Below, in pieces: positions 38,448 to 47,293 of a stretch of DNA of 55,508 bases. The notes below the pieces were generated by a model, which saw nothing but the letters and a program-made list of their open reading frames with translations, ran no database searches and had not been told where the DNA came from. How positions within the stretch are numbered: position 1 is the first letter of the stretch; each line of letters opens with the position of its first letter. The position numbers and the translations under genes were made by a program. This DNA is from a virus. The stretch spans positions 1 to 55,508 of IMG/VR virus record IMGVR_UViG_3300050343_000179; one strand, given 5' to 3'.

Positions 38448-38842
38448 TAGAAATTACCGACGGGTTTCCCATTCACTTGAAAGCTCACAGATACTGCTTG
38501 CACTGCACCCACCGAAACGCTTGGGCTGACGCTGGTTACAAAGGCAGAACAGCTAAGCTTCGTACCATCCTGACGGCGAAGCACAAAATCTACGGAGTCA
38601 CTCGCCTCGTTGTTTTTAAAAACAGAATTGAGCAATGTAGTCGCAGGGTTGTTGCCGGGGTCGTACAAAACAGTCGCTGATCCAGTTGTACCCCTCATGC
38701 CTTCGACATATGTCCTGTCGTAGCTGCCAATCGATGTATCCTCTAATGCGTCTTTTGAAACGCTAAGACTCCACTCTCGGCACTTGCCTACAGCACTGCC
38801 GTTGAATCTTAATTCGCCATCGCTTCCTGTTAAGACTCCCAT
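38447..38842 (-). CDS. Tail-tube-fold protein (minor tail)
   Basis: A 131-residue protein, MGVLTGSDGELRFNGSAVGK, with VSKDALEDTSIGSYDRTYVE and GSATVLYDP segments. This pattern is typical of a tail-tube-like fold used in cyanophage tail proteins. A main tail tube protein is encoded separately at 46224-47162, so this one may form a ring at the tail tip. ATG at 38842. Confidence 0.6.
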   Translation of the reverse strand: MGVLTGSDGELRFNGSAVGKCREWSLSVSKDALEDTSIGSYDRTYVEGMRGTTGSATVLYDPGNNPATTLLNSVFKNNEASDSVDFVLRRQDGTKLSCSAFVTSVSPSVSVGAVQAVSVSFQVNGKPVGNF

Positions 38843-39216
38843 TAGCCGTCCAGAGTTGCTACCAACGTTACACGTATTCTAGATCGACCAGGCACCAAAG
38901 ACTCGACGCTTGGCATTTCAGACCACCTCCAGTTCAAATAACTTGGTATTTGATTCTCTGGTCCGGCCATACCTTCAAACACTGTCGCAGGTAACGTCAA
39001 GATTTTTGCCCCACCACGACTGTCGTGCCAGCTTTGAAGAACTGCTGCAGTATTGGTATCATCAAGCAAAAATTCTAGATTCAGCGTTGCATTAAATGCC
39101 TTACTCCCATATAGCCGGGTCGTACCTGCACCGCTAATACTGTCAAAACGCTTGGTTGGGTACTCGCCCGGTGTAAAGCTACGCCGTGTTGGCCTTACTG
39201 CTGGAAAATTGATCAT
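38842..39216 (-). CDS. Tail-tip-associated protein
   Basis: A 124-residue protein. It opens MINFPAVRPTRRSFTPGEYP and contains GAKILTLPATVFEG and YLNWRWSEMPSVESLVPGRS. These features occur in phage minor tail proteins of the type that joins the hub to the fibre-carrying ring. ATG at 39216, 3 bases after the hub stop in transcription order reversed. The role is inferred from position. Confidence 0.6.
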   Translation of the reverse strand: MINFPAVRPTRRSFTPGEYPTKRFDSISGAGTTRLYGSKAFNATLNLEFLLDDTNTAAVLQSWHDSRGGAKILTLPATVFEGMAGPENQIPSYLNWRWSEMPSVESLVPGRSRIRVTLVATLDG

Positions 39217-39218
39217 TC

Positions 39219-42200
39219 TTACGTCCCCTCAATTACAAAGTTGCTGTCGTCAAATTCGGCCACCATTTGAGAGTAACCGCTGTCAGCAGTTGGGTAGTAA
39301 GTTGCTACAACATCTATGTTACCGTCCTCGTCAAATGAAAGAGATTGGGTCTTATAGCTTTGGACACTGCTGATGGAATTTTTTAAACAGAAAACAGCAG
39401 AACTTTGAGTGCATTTGCCGCTGGCAATCGTCAGCGATGCCTCCTTGATTGCATTATCCTTTCCGTCCCAAAGCAACACGTCATAGGTGCCGTCTGCAAT
39501 CTCGGGCCATGACGTTACGGTTCCGTCCTCGGTGATAGCGCCGTTTTGTGGCTGGTTGTAACTGATCGTTTCCATGCCTAGCTTGAAAACCGAACCAATG
39601 TCCAATGCTGCCTCTGTAGGCGTGGTTTTAAAAGTAACGCTATGAGTGACAAGTCGTCGCGTCAAGCATTCCCACTTGGCGCGATCAATTGCATGACGCT
39701 GACTAGTGCAGTAATCACTTAAATCAATTTTCTCCAATGGAGCATCTTCAGGTGTGCTGCTTTCCCGTACTGTCACTTCCCGCGAAACTGGGAAAAGACC
39801 TTTTCCAACGGTTCCGCTTGTCTCGCGCTCTTCACGCCAAATCACGGAAACCTTTGGCGGTATGCGATCTTGATCATCGGAAAACGAAAGCGAGAAAGAA
39901 TCTTCGAGAATATTGCCACTTGTAAACAACTGCGTAATAGTTTCAGGTGCATCGAAGCTGGCCACAGGTTCCAACGCAAACTTGCCATTACGAATCACTA
40001 GGTCGAGCAAATAATTTGCAGCCGTCTGTGCTCCCCATGACCGGATATTGATTTTGTCGCTGACCGCTCCATCAAAGAAATATCGGCGGTTGTAAGTGAA
40101 CGTGGACGCCGCAGTAAAACTCGCTTGATCAATTTGAGCAGAACTTAAAACTTGTCCGGTTCCGTACCTGTCATTTGTCAGCAGGTCTAGCAGTACTTCA
40201 GGAAAGCTTGACGTGGCATTGATCCCACTATTCACATAAACACTAAATTGATTCAGTGTCCTAATCTCTTTGCTGCTGCGAATGTTCATGCCGACAATCG
40301 CCATGTTGTCATAATTCGGCGTGCTGGTGTTGGTCGTAATGGAATTGATGTAAACAACTTGATGCTCTGGCTGGCTGGTACTGGCAGTGATTTCGTTATA
40401 AATAAATGATTCGGCTAAACGAGCGTAGGCATCCGCGTAGAACTCATCATCATCATCAAAACCTGTCCCAAGATCTTTTTTAATGACGCTTGTGACGTTA
40501 ATTTGGAATACTGGGCTTATCGCAACCGCTGGGTCTATCAACCCAGACACACTAAGTGGATCACGAATCTGTAGCGTGTTACCCACTTGGAACAAACTGC
40601 CGCCGTCTGTGAGAGTGAAGCTTGTGATGCTGCCGCCTGCGGGATCAGGCGATCCCCCAATTAACGGCACTGTCACCACAATCGTGGCTTGTGCGTTTCG
40701 ACCAGAACCAGTCGTGGCATCAAGAGTTACGTTATACGTGCCAGCTTGATAACCCTTGCCGACAGTCATTCCCGCTGTATCAACACCAGAAATCTCGGTC
40801 TCTAGTGGGGACAAACTTTGAATAGCAAATGTGTCCTGGCTACGCGCCACCTGTTCGCCTGTGAAAGACACATTGACGTTGCCACTCGTTACGGTCCTGA
40901 GATTGCCAAGGTGCGGATCTAATACCTCAAGATCCCCCGTTGCAATATTGTTTCTTATTTCCCAGCCGCTGATCGGGGTCATGCGAATCTCCCAGCGGCG
41001 AACGTCAGCAAATTCAAAACGCAGATAGTTATATACTGCAACTCCTGTTGTGCTCCTGACGCCAAATAGTTGATTCAAGTCGGTGTAAGAGTCATTGGAT
41101 CCAGCAACCCGGTAGCTGACACGAAAAAATGAATAACGTGTCTCGAATGTGCTGTACTGACCGCTAATAAAATTCGTCAGGTTTGCATCATCAATGTCTT
41201 TGCCATCATCTTTATCGCAAGCATCAAAATCAATGCGCTCGTAGCCCCTAGCGTCTTTGAAATTACAAAGCCCTGAAATGTTTACCTGAAGATTGCTGCG
41301 GATCCCGACTTCAACTACACGTCCCTGACGTTCAGTTGAAAAGATTGCTTCTGCCGCCTGCATAATGTGGCTGCTCTGTGTGGCGTTATAACCACCAGCT
41401 GCCTGCACCGTCCCAGCGGTCCACAAGTTCGCCTGACCAGCACGAATAACTTCAAATATTGCAGTGGTTGTCGTCCCACCACCGACAGGATCATTATCTG
41501 CATCAGAAACGAAAACTTCATCTGACCTTTGCTTGCATATTGCTAATGCGCTGCCGATTCGGTAAAGGTCTCCGTAGTTAATCTGTTCGTCATTGGATCT
41601 TTGACGAGAAGCGACAGCTTGACCTACGTCGCCGCAACTAGCCTCGCCTTCATCGCCACCTTGCTGAAATACTCGCTGTATGTCGGAGCTTGAGTAAATT
41701 GTTACAGTTACATCATCACCGACAGCCAGACTGGTCAGAGTGTCTGAGCCACCAATAGCGCCAACACGCCCTGGGAAAATGTAATTCTGTTTATTGCGCT
41801 CGGCCCTTTGCTGCCAGTCTGCGGCGCAGTTAAGTTCACCATCGGATCTAGTTTCGGCTTTACGAGCGGTACGGAATGACGGGTTTACCCTAAATGAAAA
41901 GTTGTTTCCAATAAATCCATAAACCCCAAATGCCGTTTGGTTGCTTGGGGTGGAGACATAACAGAAATCAGTTGTCCAAGCATTACCTAAACCGCGAACC
42001 TGAAACACGTCACCACCGCCAGCATTTTGAGCGTTGCCTGTATCGTTTGCAGCGAGTTGCCCAGCAATGCGATCAGAAGACGAAAGACGCCCCCCATCAG
42101 GGCTCGAATAAATTGTTATTCGCCCAAAGTCACTGTTCAAGTCATAACCGTTGATCAAGTTGTTACCAATGGCAAACTGCTCTGCATCCAAATTTGTGAT

Positions 42201-42701
42201 ACTGGCTTCACCTATTAAAAACACTGCTCTTAATAGTTGGCCGCCACCAATGCTGTAAATTTGCGACCAAATTAAATTCGTATTAACTCTTACTCCGCCA
42301 TAAGCGATGCCGTCGATAAACTGCCTATTTGCATATACAAGTGGTACAACAGAGCCCAGCTCAACTACGTTTTGAACAGAGTCAAAACCGCTTTTAGGCG
42401 TAAAACGTGAGCCATTGACTAGATTCTGACCCTGGACCGTCTTGGAATCGAGGTTTTGCGCTTCTGGTGCTTTTGGTTTTGGGGCCAATAATGTCGCTAA
42501 ATAAGTTAAGGCAATGCCAATGACTAGCTGAATCAGAATTGACACTGGGTCAACAAATGCTGTTGGCTCTCCAGGTCGCAACTTGGAATGCAGAATTGCT
42601 TGCCGCATGAAAAAGCGGTAATCCTTTTCGCTCATCCCCGTGAGCTGCATGATCTGCCGATCCTGCGGCAGTAAAGCAATTTGGCGGTTTGGATTCAGCA
42701 T
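39219..42701 (-). CDS. Tail hub/host-specificity protein, gpJ-like
   Basis: An 1160-residue central tail hub. After a short N-terminal segment there is one hydrophobic stretch (residues 52-68, VSILIQLVIGIALTYLATLL) and the gpJ-like start SKTVQGQNLVNGSRFTPKSG, followed by VVELGSVVPLVYANR. The family is recognised by this opening (variant of P-VYG-xR). The rest is a set of beta domains including fibronectin-like segments (residues 600-720), ending at the tail-tip end. Its place immediately after the small tail proteins matches lambda J. Confidence 0.75.
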   Translation of the reverse strand: MLNPNRQIALLPQDRQIMQLTGMSEKDYRFFMRQAILHSKLRPGEPTAFVDPVSILIQLVIGIALTYLATLLAPKPKAPEAQNLDSKTVQGQNLVNGSRFTPKSGFDSVQNVVELGSVVPLVYANRQFIDGIAYGGVRVNTNLIWSQIYSIGGGQLLRAVFLIGEASITNLDAEQFAIGNNLINGYDLNSDFGRITIYSSPDGGRLSSSDRIAGQLAANDTGNAQNAGGGDVFQVRGLGNAWTTDFCYVSTPSNQTAFGVYGFIGNNFSFRVNPSFRTARKAETRSDGELNCAADWQQRAERNKQNYIFPGRVGAIGGSDTLTSLAVGDDVTVTIYSSSDIQRVFQQGGDEGEASCGDVGQAVASRQRSNDEQINYGDLYRIGSALAICKQRSDEVFVSDADNDPVGGGTTTTAIFEVIRAGQANLWTAGTVQAAGGYNATQSSHIMQAAEAIFSTERQGRVVEVGIRSNLQVNISGLCNFKDARGYERIDFDACDKDDGKDIDDANLTNFISGQYSTFETRYSFFRVSYRVAGSNDSYTDLNQLFGVRSTTGVAVYNYLRFEFADVRRWEIRMTPISGWEIRNNIATGDLEVLDPHLGNLRTVTSGNVNVSFTGEQVARSQDTFAIQSLSPLETEISGVDTAGMTVGKGYQAGTYNVTLDATTGSGRNAQATIVVTVPLIGGSPDPAGGSITSFTLTDGGSLFQVGNTLQIRDPLSVSGLIDPAVAISPVFQINVTSVIKKDLGTGFDDDDEFYADAYARLAESFIYNEITASTSQPEHQVVYINSITTNTSTPNYDNMAIVGMNIRSSKEIRTLNQFSVYVNSGINATSSFPEVLLDLLTNDRYGTGQVLSSAQIDQASFTAASTFTYNRRYFFDGAVSDKINIRSWGAQTAANYLLDLVIRNGKFALEPVASFDAPETITQLFTSGNILEDSFSLSFSDDQDRIPPKVSVIWREERETSGTVGKGLFPVSREVTVRESSTPEDAPLEKIDLSDYCTSQRHAIDRAKWECLTRRLVTHSVTFKTTPTEAALDIGSVFKLGMETISYNQPQNGAITEDGTVTSWPEIADGTYDVLLWDGKDNAIKEASLTIASGKCTQSSAVFCLKNSISSVQSYKTQSLSFDEDGNIDVVATYYPTADSGYSQMVAEFDDSNFVIEGT

Positions 42702-43171
42702 TACTGGAGGTTTATATTGCCTGTAGAGGGAAGACTCCCGACAAGAGCTTGTGTCAACAGTCTGCGCGGTGCGTTCTGGCTTACCGCATCCAATGGGCTG
42801 CCAAGTCGAATCGATAAGCGGCTTGAGTCATGTTCTAAGCCTGTAACTGCATATACTTCTTCTCCGTAAGTGCTCCCTTCATCCAACGTATCAGGGTCAA
42901 GCCATACCGTGCGGATTTGAATCAACCATCGATTTTGGGCTGCTTGCTGAAAAACTAATAGGTCAAGCTGATTAACAGCAAAGACAAGGCTGGCACTGAT
43001 ATTTCCAGCTTGCAAGTCAACCGTCCCACCGCTAAACCCGAAGGCCCCAAAGATATAACTTTCGCCGTTATAAGTCCTTGTTTCGCCATGATGAAAATTC
43101 TGGAATCCATATCCGGCTGAAGCGCCAGCGTGATCCAGCAGCTTTATGTAGGTTCCAATTGCAATAGTCAT
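42701..43171 (-). CDS. Minor tail protein, DUF1833-like
   Basis: A 156-residue protein. MTIAIGTYIKLLDHAGASAG, TVDLQAGNISASLVFAVNQL and NRWLIQIRTVWLDPDTLD match the pattern of the DUF1833/gpL-type minor tail protein that precedes the hub, with its W-L-D segment. It overlaps the hub start by 1 base and the preceding gene by 4. ATG at 43171. Confidence 0.65.
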   Translation of the reverse strand: MTIAIGTYIKLLDHAGASAGYGFQNFHHGETRTYNGESYIFGAFGFSGGTVDLQAGNISASLVFAVNQLDLLVFQQAAQNRWLIQIRTVWLDPDTLDEGSTYGEEVYAVTGLEHDSSRLSIRLGSPLDAVSQNAPRRLLTQALVGSLPSTGNINLQ

Positions 43172-43584
43172 CTGATACCCACCTGTGCGCGAGTGGCAGG
43201 ACGATTGCGAAGATCACTCAGAACTTTTGCTTGTGCATCGCGAGCTGTCGATTTCATGCCCTGTGAAAACTGCTCGACGGTGACATACTCAACGTTATTG
43301 ATAACAGTAGTTTCAGTCCTGACATCAATCGGGTTGCTGTTTATTGAAGCGATGCGTTCACGCTCCATAACTTTTTCCTTAGTGTAAGAGGTTGAGGTGC
43401 CGATGGCCTCAGCGTTCTCGGCAAAGGCGTTATTAGAGCTGTTTTTCGCGCCGCCCATTGCTTTACGAGCAGCCTCAAACTGTTCATTGTTAGTGACGAC
43501 TCCGCTTTGGCGTGGAATAAAAAGCTCTCTCCCACGCTCTCCAACGATGTAAGGCGTGTTTGCGGTTACTGGGCCGCCGTTGGC
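43168..43584 (-). pseudogene. C-terminal tape-measure segment in the -1 frame
   Basis: This frame is open for 138 codons without an ATG in its first 42. It begins ANGGPVTANTPYIVGERGRE followed by LFIPRQSGVVTNNEQFEAAR. That is the standard C-terminal motif of many tape measure proteins (GGPV...PYIVGERGxELFxPxxSGxxxxN). It overlaps the end of the 635-residue ORF at 43566. An ATG at 43458 would give 96 residues but would discard the motif. Inserting one base near 43580 (GAG CCN AAC GGC) joins both frames smoothly, so this is the true end of the tape measure, separated by a frameshift or by an assembly error. Confidence 0.7.
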
Positions 43585-45473
43585 TCAGGAAAAGCTTGCC
43601 CCGCTTCAGCTTCGTACTTGGCCAGCCTTGTCCTAAGGTCATCTGTTTTGTCAGCTGCTTTATTAAAAGCTTCAGCAAACTGGTTCTCAATAGCTTGTTC
43701 AGCGGAAGCACCAATTCCTTTTGTTTTTAGAGAAATATCGCGCAGTTGTCTATCAAGAATCTCAGACAATTTTAACGCTGCATTCCTTGCTCTAAGAGCT
43801 TTATCAATACCACTTCCGCCTGACAACTTGCCATCGCCATCAAGATCACCGGTAGGAGGAGCAATTGTGTTAGGTCCGGCGAATTTAGAGGGGGAAAATG
43901 ATTTCAGAATATCCAAAAATTTTTGCACTTCTGGAGAGGGTGCGCCCTGCTCCTGAGGTTTGCCGTATTGCTTACGCAGAATATCTTTTTCTAGTTGCGT
44001 TGGGCCCAGGAAAGGTATTCCGTCAAAGTTTGCTAAACCCTGAGTAATAAACATAACAGTTTTAACTATTGGCGCAAGTATCTCGCCTATTGCTCTACTT
44101 GCGCCCACTGTTATCTCGTAAACGGCTTCAGCAAAAGCAGCCGTCTCTGCTATTAGTCGCTGGAACTGTTCTTTGTTGCCATTGACATAGTCAATAATTT
44201 CCTTAAGGCTGTCTTGAAAACCTGCACCTATGAATAAAAACAAATTACCGTAAGATTCCTGCATCTCATCTAACGCAATCTGAAGCCTAACTCCTGCTTT
44301 TTCAGGACCACTAGCTAAGGCTTTAGCAACCTCTGCATAATCTTCACCCTGCTGCTCGGTGAATCTGACGAATTTTGCGATTGTCACCTCTCCCTTCTTA
44401 AATTGTTCTGCTAACTCCTGAAGGCTGATCTTGTTCGCGGCAGCAAATTTTGCCACGGCACCTGGAATGCGTTCACCGATTTGCCCGGAAATTTCTTCAG
44501 CACTAGCCTTGCCCTTACTCAGAACCTGAGTTGTAGCGAGAAACAATGCCTGCAAATCTTCTTGAGACTTACCTGCGGCAACGCCAGAAACGGTAATACC
44601 CTCGTAAATCGCTTGAGTTTGCTTGACGGTAAGGTTATTTGCTTTTGCAGCAGCCGTTACGCCCGTATAGCCCTTGATTACATCGATAAGCCTAATTGCG
44701 TATTTTTTACTGATCTCTCTAGCAAAATCAAGATTTTGGTTGTACTCGACAATATCTTTAGACACCCCGCCAAGGGCACCTTTTGCCAAGTTCAATTCAG
44801 CCACATATTCCGCAACGCCAGCAGCTGCTTTTCTTACCTGACCAACCTGCGCTCCAAGCGCACCGCCAAGGATTGCACCACTAGTACCACCAATCGCGCC
44901 CAATGTGGCTCCAATCGCACCTTCGGGGCCACCAAACACACCAGCACCTGCAATCGTGCCTGCAATCTGTGCTCCAGTCCTGAGTCGGCCTCCGCGACCT
45001 CTGCCCTTACCCTCAGCCTTGGCAAGCTTCTTGTCCAGCTTGGCAAGCTCAATACCCGCCTCCTTGAACTCTTTACCCATAAGGTCAGCAGAGTCCCTTA
45101 CGGCTAACAGTTCATTCTTCTGAGCACGAAGAGCGTTGATTGAGTTCTTGGAATATTTAACGACAGTGCCGCTAGCCTTTTTCAAGGCTCTGTCTATCTT
45201 TTCAATCTCATCCCGGGCTTCCTTAAACTCTTTACTTGTTACGTCAACAGAACGCCTCAAAGCTTCAAACGCATCTCTTTGAGCGTTTAAGTTATTTAAT
45301 GATTTTACCGATGAAGACTGAAGGTCTCTTAACTTTTGAATTAATTCTGAAAAATTGTTCTCAGCACCATCGACCTCAGCAGAAACCTTCTTCATTGAAG
45401 ACTTGAGTTTTTCAAGCCCTTGCAGCCCGTCAACGACAGCATTAATCTTCAGGACAGTCTCGTTACTTGCCAT
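43566..45473 (-). CDS. Tape measure protein (N-terminal 635 residues)
   Basis: Measures tail length and fills the tube. The ORF gives 635 residues with extended coiled coil (residues 20-160), a glycine-rich hydrophobic stretch (167-215), the conserved TMP core with ISGQIGERIPGAVAKFA and KISLQELAEQFKKGEV (about 335-370), and a membrane-like helix near 460-480. It stops at TAA 43566, earlier than expected. The rest of the protein is in the -1 frame (43168-43584), giving about 770 residues if joined. ATG at 45473 overlaps the stop of the upstream G/GT reading frame. Confidence 0.85.
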   Translation of the reverse strand: MASNETVLKINAVVDGLQGLEKLKSSMKKVSAEVDGAENNFSELIQKLRDLQSSSVKSLNNLNAQRDAFEALRRSVDVTSKEFKEARDEIEKIDRALKKASGTVVKYSKNSINALRAQKNELLAVRDSADLMGKEFKEAGIELAKLDKKLAKAEGKGRGRGGRLRTGAQIAGTIAGAGVFGGPEGAIGATLGAIGGTSGAILGGALGAQVGQVRKAAAGVAEYVAELNLAKGALGGVSKDIVEYNQNLDFAREISKKYAIRLIDVIKGYTGVTAAAKANNLTVKQTQAIYEGITVSGVAAGKSQEDLQALFLATTQVLSKGKASAEEISGQIGERIPGAVAKFAAANKISLQELAEQFKKGEVTIAKFVRFTEQQGEDYAEVAKALASGPEKAGVRLQIALDEMQESYGNLFLFIGAGFQDSLKEIIDYVNGNKEQFQRLIAETAAFAEAVYEITVGASRAIGEILAPIVKTVMFITQGLANFDGIPFLGPTQLEKDILRKQYGKPQEQGAPSPEVQKFLDILKSFSPSKFAGPNTIAPPTGDLDGDGKLSGGSGIDKALRARNAALKLSEILDRQLRDISLKTKGIGASAEQAIENQFAEAFNKAADKTDDLRTRLAKYEAEAGQAFPEPTAAQ

Positions 45474-45817
45474 TACTTATCCGACTTGTTCAGTTCTGAG
45501 AGGGCTGCGGCTTCCATTACCTGAAGATCCTCCAGCATCTCACGGGGATTCTCTACATCATAAAGGGACATCAGTCCTGAAGCACCAAGCAAAACCTCAT
45601 ACTTCAATCCAACGTAACCACCCATCGTGACGGTCCATTGCGTTTGCATTCGCAAGAACATCATCAACGCATCCCAATTCTCTTCCCACACTTCAAAGTG
45701 CTCCTCCTTAGGAGCGGCCTGACGCTGCGGCTTCAATCCAAACACCGCCGCATCATCACCACTTTTATCTTCTACCCTCTTGCCGCCTTTCGCCCAATAC
45801 TCGACGGCACCTTTTAG
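45473..45817 (-). CDS. T part of the tail chaperone fusion (frameshift product, DUF1799-like)
   Basis: The frame is open from 45817 to 45473 (114 residues) and continues the upstream chaperone after a -1 slip. It runs LKGAVEYWAKGGKRVEDKSG and then EHFEVWEENWDALMMFLRMQ, with TQWTVTMGGYVGLKYEVL (DUF1799-like). Together the fusion is 222 residues. The GTG at 45745 would give a shorter 90-residue protein and is probably not used. This matches lambda gpG-T, which chaperones the tape measure. Confidence 0.75.
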   Translation of the reverse strand, partial: LKGAVEYWAKGGKRVEDKSGDDAAVFGLKPQRQAAPKEEHFEVWEENWDALMMFLRMQTQWTVTMGGYVGLKYEVLLGASGLMSLYDVENPREMLEDLQVMEAAALSELNKSDK

Positions 45818-46140
45818 TTTCCCAGCTTGGCCCCCTCAAATGTCTCGGTGTAAGCCTGCAACACGCCGCGAATCCAGTAAGCATCATCAGCAAATTCTTT
45901 CATCGTTGCCTGACTAAACGGAACCGGCTTGCCTTCTTCGTCCTCAATGCCCTCCCATCCGATCAATACAGACTTAAGCAAATCAAAATCGCCTTTATCA
46001 GCAAGCTTTTGGAACTCAGACCTTGGCACCCGCTTAAACACCGCATCAAAAGTCGAAGTTTCAAACACCCCACCATCAGCAGGCTCCTCAACTTTTACGG
46101 GCCACTTAAAAGTCTTGACCTTTTTGCGAACGAATGCCAT
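45814..46140 (-). CDS. Tail assembly chaperone G-like protein
   Basis: A 108-residue protein with MAFVRKKVKTFKWPVKVEEP, FKRVPRSEFQKLADKGDFDL, VLIGWEGIEDEEGK and the ending AYTETFEGAKLGN. It matches the phage tail-chaperone family, whose members end just before the slippery site. Its final codons CTG GGA AAC TAA contain G GGA AAC (plus-strand 45817-45823), a canonical -1 slip site used by lambda as GGGAAAG. Some ribosomes would therefore continue into the frame at 45473-45817. ATG at 46140. Confidence 0.8.
   Translation of the reverse strand: MAFVRKKVKTFKWPVKVEEPADGGVFETSTFDAVFKRVPRSEFQKLADKGDFDLLKSVLIGWEGIEDEEGKPVPFSQATMKEFADDAYWIRGVLQAYTETFEGAKLGN
45817..45823 (-). promoter_or_regulatory. 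-1 ribosomal frameshift site G GGA AAC
   Basis: The heptamer is in phase as X XXY YYZ with the chaperone frame and is followed directly by TAA. After the slip, reading resumes at CTA and runs 114 codons to 45473. Confidence 0.8.
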
Positions 46141-46173
46141 TAAACAGATTTAGCTGCAATTAGTTTACAGCAA

Positions 46174-46201
46174 TAAAAAAAGCCGTGCTCTCCAACACGG
46201 C
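46174..46201 (-). terminator. Rho-independent terminator after the tail tube gene
   Basis: On the minus strand GCCGTG-loop-CACGGC is followed by seven T residues. It lies between the tail tube gene and the chaperone gene and probably lowers, rather than stops, transcription into the less abundant downstream products. Confidence 0.8.
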
Positions 46202-46223
46202 CTCGGAAACCCATCTGTTCAGA

Positions 46224-47162
46224 TCAAGTGTACACCAAGCTGAACTCGTCGTTACCTGCTGTGGAGGGAATCGCGGTGTATGGGATGTTCAGCATCGCAA
46301 TGCCGTCCTGGTCACCATAGCTCACGTCTCCGATATCGACTTGGGTGCTAGCAAAATCAACAATGTTCCCAGCAGTGGTGCCGTGCTGGAACGTCAAGTT
46401 ACCCAGCGTGCCATCAGTCAAGGCAGCGGTAAAGTAATCCTTCGTGGCAATTGAAATCATCTCGATGGTCACGCTACCGCTTGCGTTGCGATCAGTAATG
46501 ATCACTTCCTTGTCACAGCCAATCAACTCGCGGTAAACAACAGAATTTCCTATGTCCATGCTCACAGACTGCAAACAGCCAGAGTAAGAAAGCAAGGAGA
46601 AGGTGTCTGTGTTGCCGTTCTTGAAGATCAGCGGTGTTGCTTGATTCGCGTAAGTGACGCTAGGCAGTGCTGAATCGTCAGGAGCGTTATAGATGCCAGT
46701 GAAGGTAAAATCAATCGAAGGGATTTCGCCAACGTTTGCATTTAAGGTAAAAGTTCCCCTGGCACCAGTCACCTTGTGACGAACACCATCAATGTTGTAG
46801 TGAATAGTGACTGACTTGAAACTGCTGCTAGTAGGAGAATAAGCAACGCTTGCTCCTGCACTGACAACCTCGTTCAATCCGCAAGCCCTAAGCGCCTTGC
46901 CGTACTGAGGAGCGGTGCCAGCAGTACCAGATCCTGCTAGCTCAACGCTGAATGTACATTCAACGCGAGTGTTAGCCAACAGTTGCTCAGAAGCGCCCAA
47001 GTAAGGACGAATCAGATCGCGATTAACAACATCACTCTGCTGTGGAGTGATGTTCAGATCCCTCACCAAAACCGCGTCGGTTCCTGTTGGAGTCGGATCG
47101 ACTCCGTAGCTCGACTCTGTTTCGATCAGAATCAGTCGTTTCCTGAGAAGAAGTGGTGCCAT
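46224..47162 (-). CDS. Major tail tube protein
   Basis: A 312-residue protein. It opens MAPLLLRKRLILIETESSYG with VDPTPTGTDAVLVRDL, followed by PQQSDVVNRDLIRPYLGASE and VECTFSVELAGSGTAGTAPQ. These segments are the signature of the large phage tail-tube family (Phage_tube_2 type). It lies between the head-tail joining genes and the chaperones, as expected, and is followed by a strong terminator that would set high abundance. ATG at 47162. Confidence 0.92.
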   Translation of the reverse strand: MAPLLLRKRLILIETESSYGVDPTPTGTDAVLVRDLNITPQQSDVVNRDLIRPYLGASEQLLANTRVECTFSVELAGSGTAGTAPQYGKALRACGLNEVVSAGASVAYSPTSSSFKSVTIHYNIDGVRHKVTGARGTFTLNANVGEIPSIDFTFTGIYNAPDDSALPSVTYANQATPLIFKNGNTDTFSLLSYSGCLQSVSMDIGNSVVYRELIGCDKEVIITDRNASGSVTIEMISIATKDYFTAALTDGTLGNLTFQHGTTAGNIVDFASTQVDIGDVSYGDQDGIAMLNIPYTAIPSTAGNDEFSLVYT

Positions 47163-47268
47163 TTTCTTGTGGGGGGTCGGCGGGAAGTGTTCGCTTGATC
47201 AGAGTGCGTTTTCCGGTTTCTGGATCGATTAAATACGACCCACCTTGACCGCTGTACTCGTCTTTCAT
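47032..47268 (-). CDS. Small protein overlapping the tail tube start
   Basis: A 78-residue frame, MKDEYSGQGGSYLIDPETGK. The first 35 residues (GGSYLIDPETGKRTL) resemble a short conserved phage protein (GGSYVxDPxTGxRxL) found before tail genes. The last half, read through the tail tube start in another frame, is Ser/Arg-rich and poor. Probably a real gene of which the C-terminal part is fixed by overlap. Confidence 0.55.
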   Translation of the reverse strand: MKDEYSGQGGSYLIDPETGKRTLIKRTLPADPPQENGTTSSQETTDSDRNRVELRSRSDSNRNRRGFGEGSEHHSTAE

Positions 47269-47293
47269 CGTAATCCTTGCAACTGCTTAGACC

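Noticed and set aside
43168-43458. Independent 96-residue gene with ATG at 43458
   Set aside because: The same frame is strongly protein-like for 42 codons upstream and holds a tape-measure motif.
44481-45107. 208-codon rightward frame
   Set aside because: Antisense to the tape measure; composition follows that gene.
45473-45745. Independent 90-residue gene with GTG at 45745
   Set aside because: The frame extends upstream to a canonical slippery site; the product is more likely a frameshift fusion.
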